NCBI RefSeq assembly: GCF_000498535.1
Contig: NZ_AVGG01000002.1
Span: forward strand, 248,001-312,000
Origin: Flavobacterium limnosediminis JC2902
Lineage (GTDB): Bacteria > Bacteroidota > Bacteroidia > Flavobacteriales > Flavobacteriaceae
Direction of reading: 5' to 3'
DNA: 64,000 nucleotides
Shown here: positions 63,761 through 64,000 of the stretch, piece after piece
Numbering within the stretch: the stretch's first letter is position 1
Layout: each line of letters begins with the position of its first letter
Notes under the pieces: generated by a model
Databases searched by the model: none
Told to the model about the DNA's origin: nothing
What the model saw: the letters and a program-made list of their open reading frames with translations, nothing else
Made by a program: the position numbers and the translations under genes

Positions 63761-64000
63761 CTTTCCAACAAAAAACAACCTGCTCAAATTCAGGGTTTTA
63801 TATCTAAATTCTCCTGATCTGAATCCAACACCCCTTAAAAAGATCACCCTTAACAAAATAAAACACTTTGCACCAGACAATCACCGAAAAAAAAAATCAC
63901 AATATCCTATATTTATAACAAAATCAGGTGAATTATACAAAAATAAATGTAGTACTAAATTTGTTAAATTTTAAATCTTACAGATAGTAGACTTTTTATG
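63761..64000. other. AT-rich intergenic end of window
   Basis: No ORF is seen in these 240 bp. TAAATTTG at 63956-63963 on the plus strand is a candidate -7 box for a gene beginning just past the window edge, where the last bases read ttttatg. Confidence 0.5.

Overview
The window is AT-rich chromosomal DNA from a member of the Bacteroidota, almost certainly a Flavobacteriaceae close to Flavobacterium. Four things point there: the dcw gene order, the adjacent gliding genes gldB and gldC together with a type IX secretion plug (DUF5103) gene, families largely confined to this group (DUF5916, DUF6702, CarboxypepD_reg-like proteins), and many start-proximal TAnnTTTG promoter boxes. I see no phage, plasmid, CRISPR array, rRNA or intact insertion sequence. 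Most of the window is core genome.

Region 1 (1-13858, minus strand) is the division and cell wall operon read as mraZ-rsmH-ftsL-ftsI-murE-mraY-murD-ftsW-murG-murC-ftsQ-ftsA. ftsA runs off the left edge. Genes overlap or nearly touch, except for spacers of about 100-155 bp around murC/murG/ftsW/murD that hold simple repeated words. The operon starts from one promoter with three 10-bp-spaced TGG repeats that look like a MraZ operator. Region 2 (14.2-20.6 kb) holds an alpha/beta hydrolase, engB, gldB-gldC, nadE, a LuxR-type response regulator and dnaG. The primase has lost all four zinc ligands of its N-terminal domain. Region 3 (20.7-31.6 kb) has a sigma factor/membrane protein/outer membrane protein triad, a polyprenyl synthetase, rlmN, an O-methyltransferase, a PAP2 phosphatase, a TatA-like protein and an M1 peptidase.

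Region 4 (31.6-39.7 kb) has three CarboxypepD_reg-like paralogues, two of them an evident tandem duplication that includes upstream DNA. It also has pepE, a DUF155/RMD1 protein, an exact 110-bp tandem array of three tRNA-Gly(UCC) genes, a GNAT, and two L,D-transpeptidases of different families that converge and overlap. Region 5 (39.8-54.9 kb) has a DUF5916 protein, gpmI, a thioredoxin-like lipoprotein, a CoA-transferase, map, a GxxExxY gene framed by imperfect inverted repeats, a methyltransferase, an M16 peptidase, the T9SS plug gene, apaG and pruA. Region 6 (55-64 kb) has rsmG, a fatty acid desaturase, an aminotransferase, a PadR-controlled membrane protein/serine hydrolase operon that contains an unlisted 57-residue gene, purT and a DUF6370 protein.

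The best candidates for undescribed biology are: (a) the GxxExxY cassette at 46681-47148 with 28-bp inverted ends (23/28 matching), plus a gene-free palindrome of the same word family at 15624-15680; (b) two REP-like hairpin elements in opposite orientation (27710-27800 and 58147-58234); (c) the PadR operon, whose dyad lies in a consensus promoter predicted to give a leaderless message and whose two membrane proteins share a duplicated module; (d) the zinc-ligand-free primase. None of these proves a new system. They are sequence observations that can be tested.
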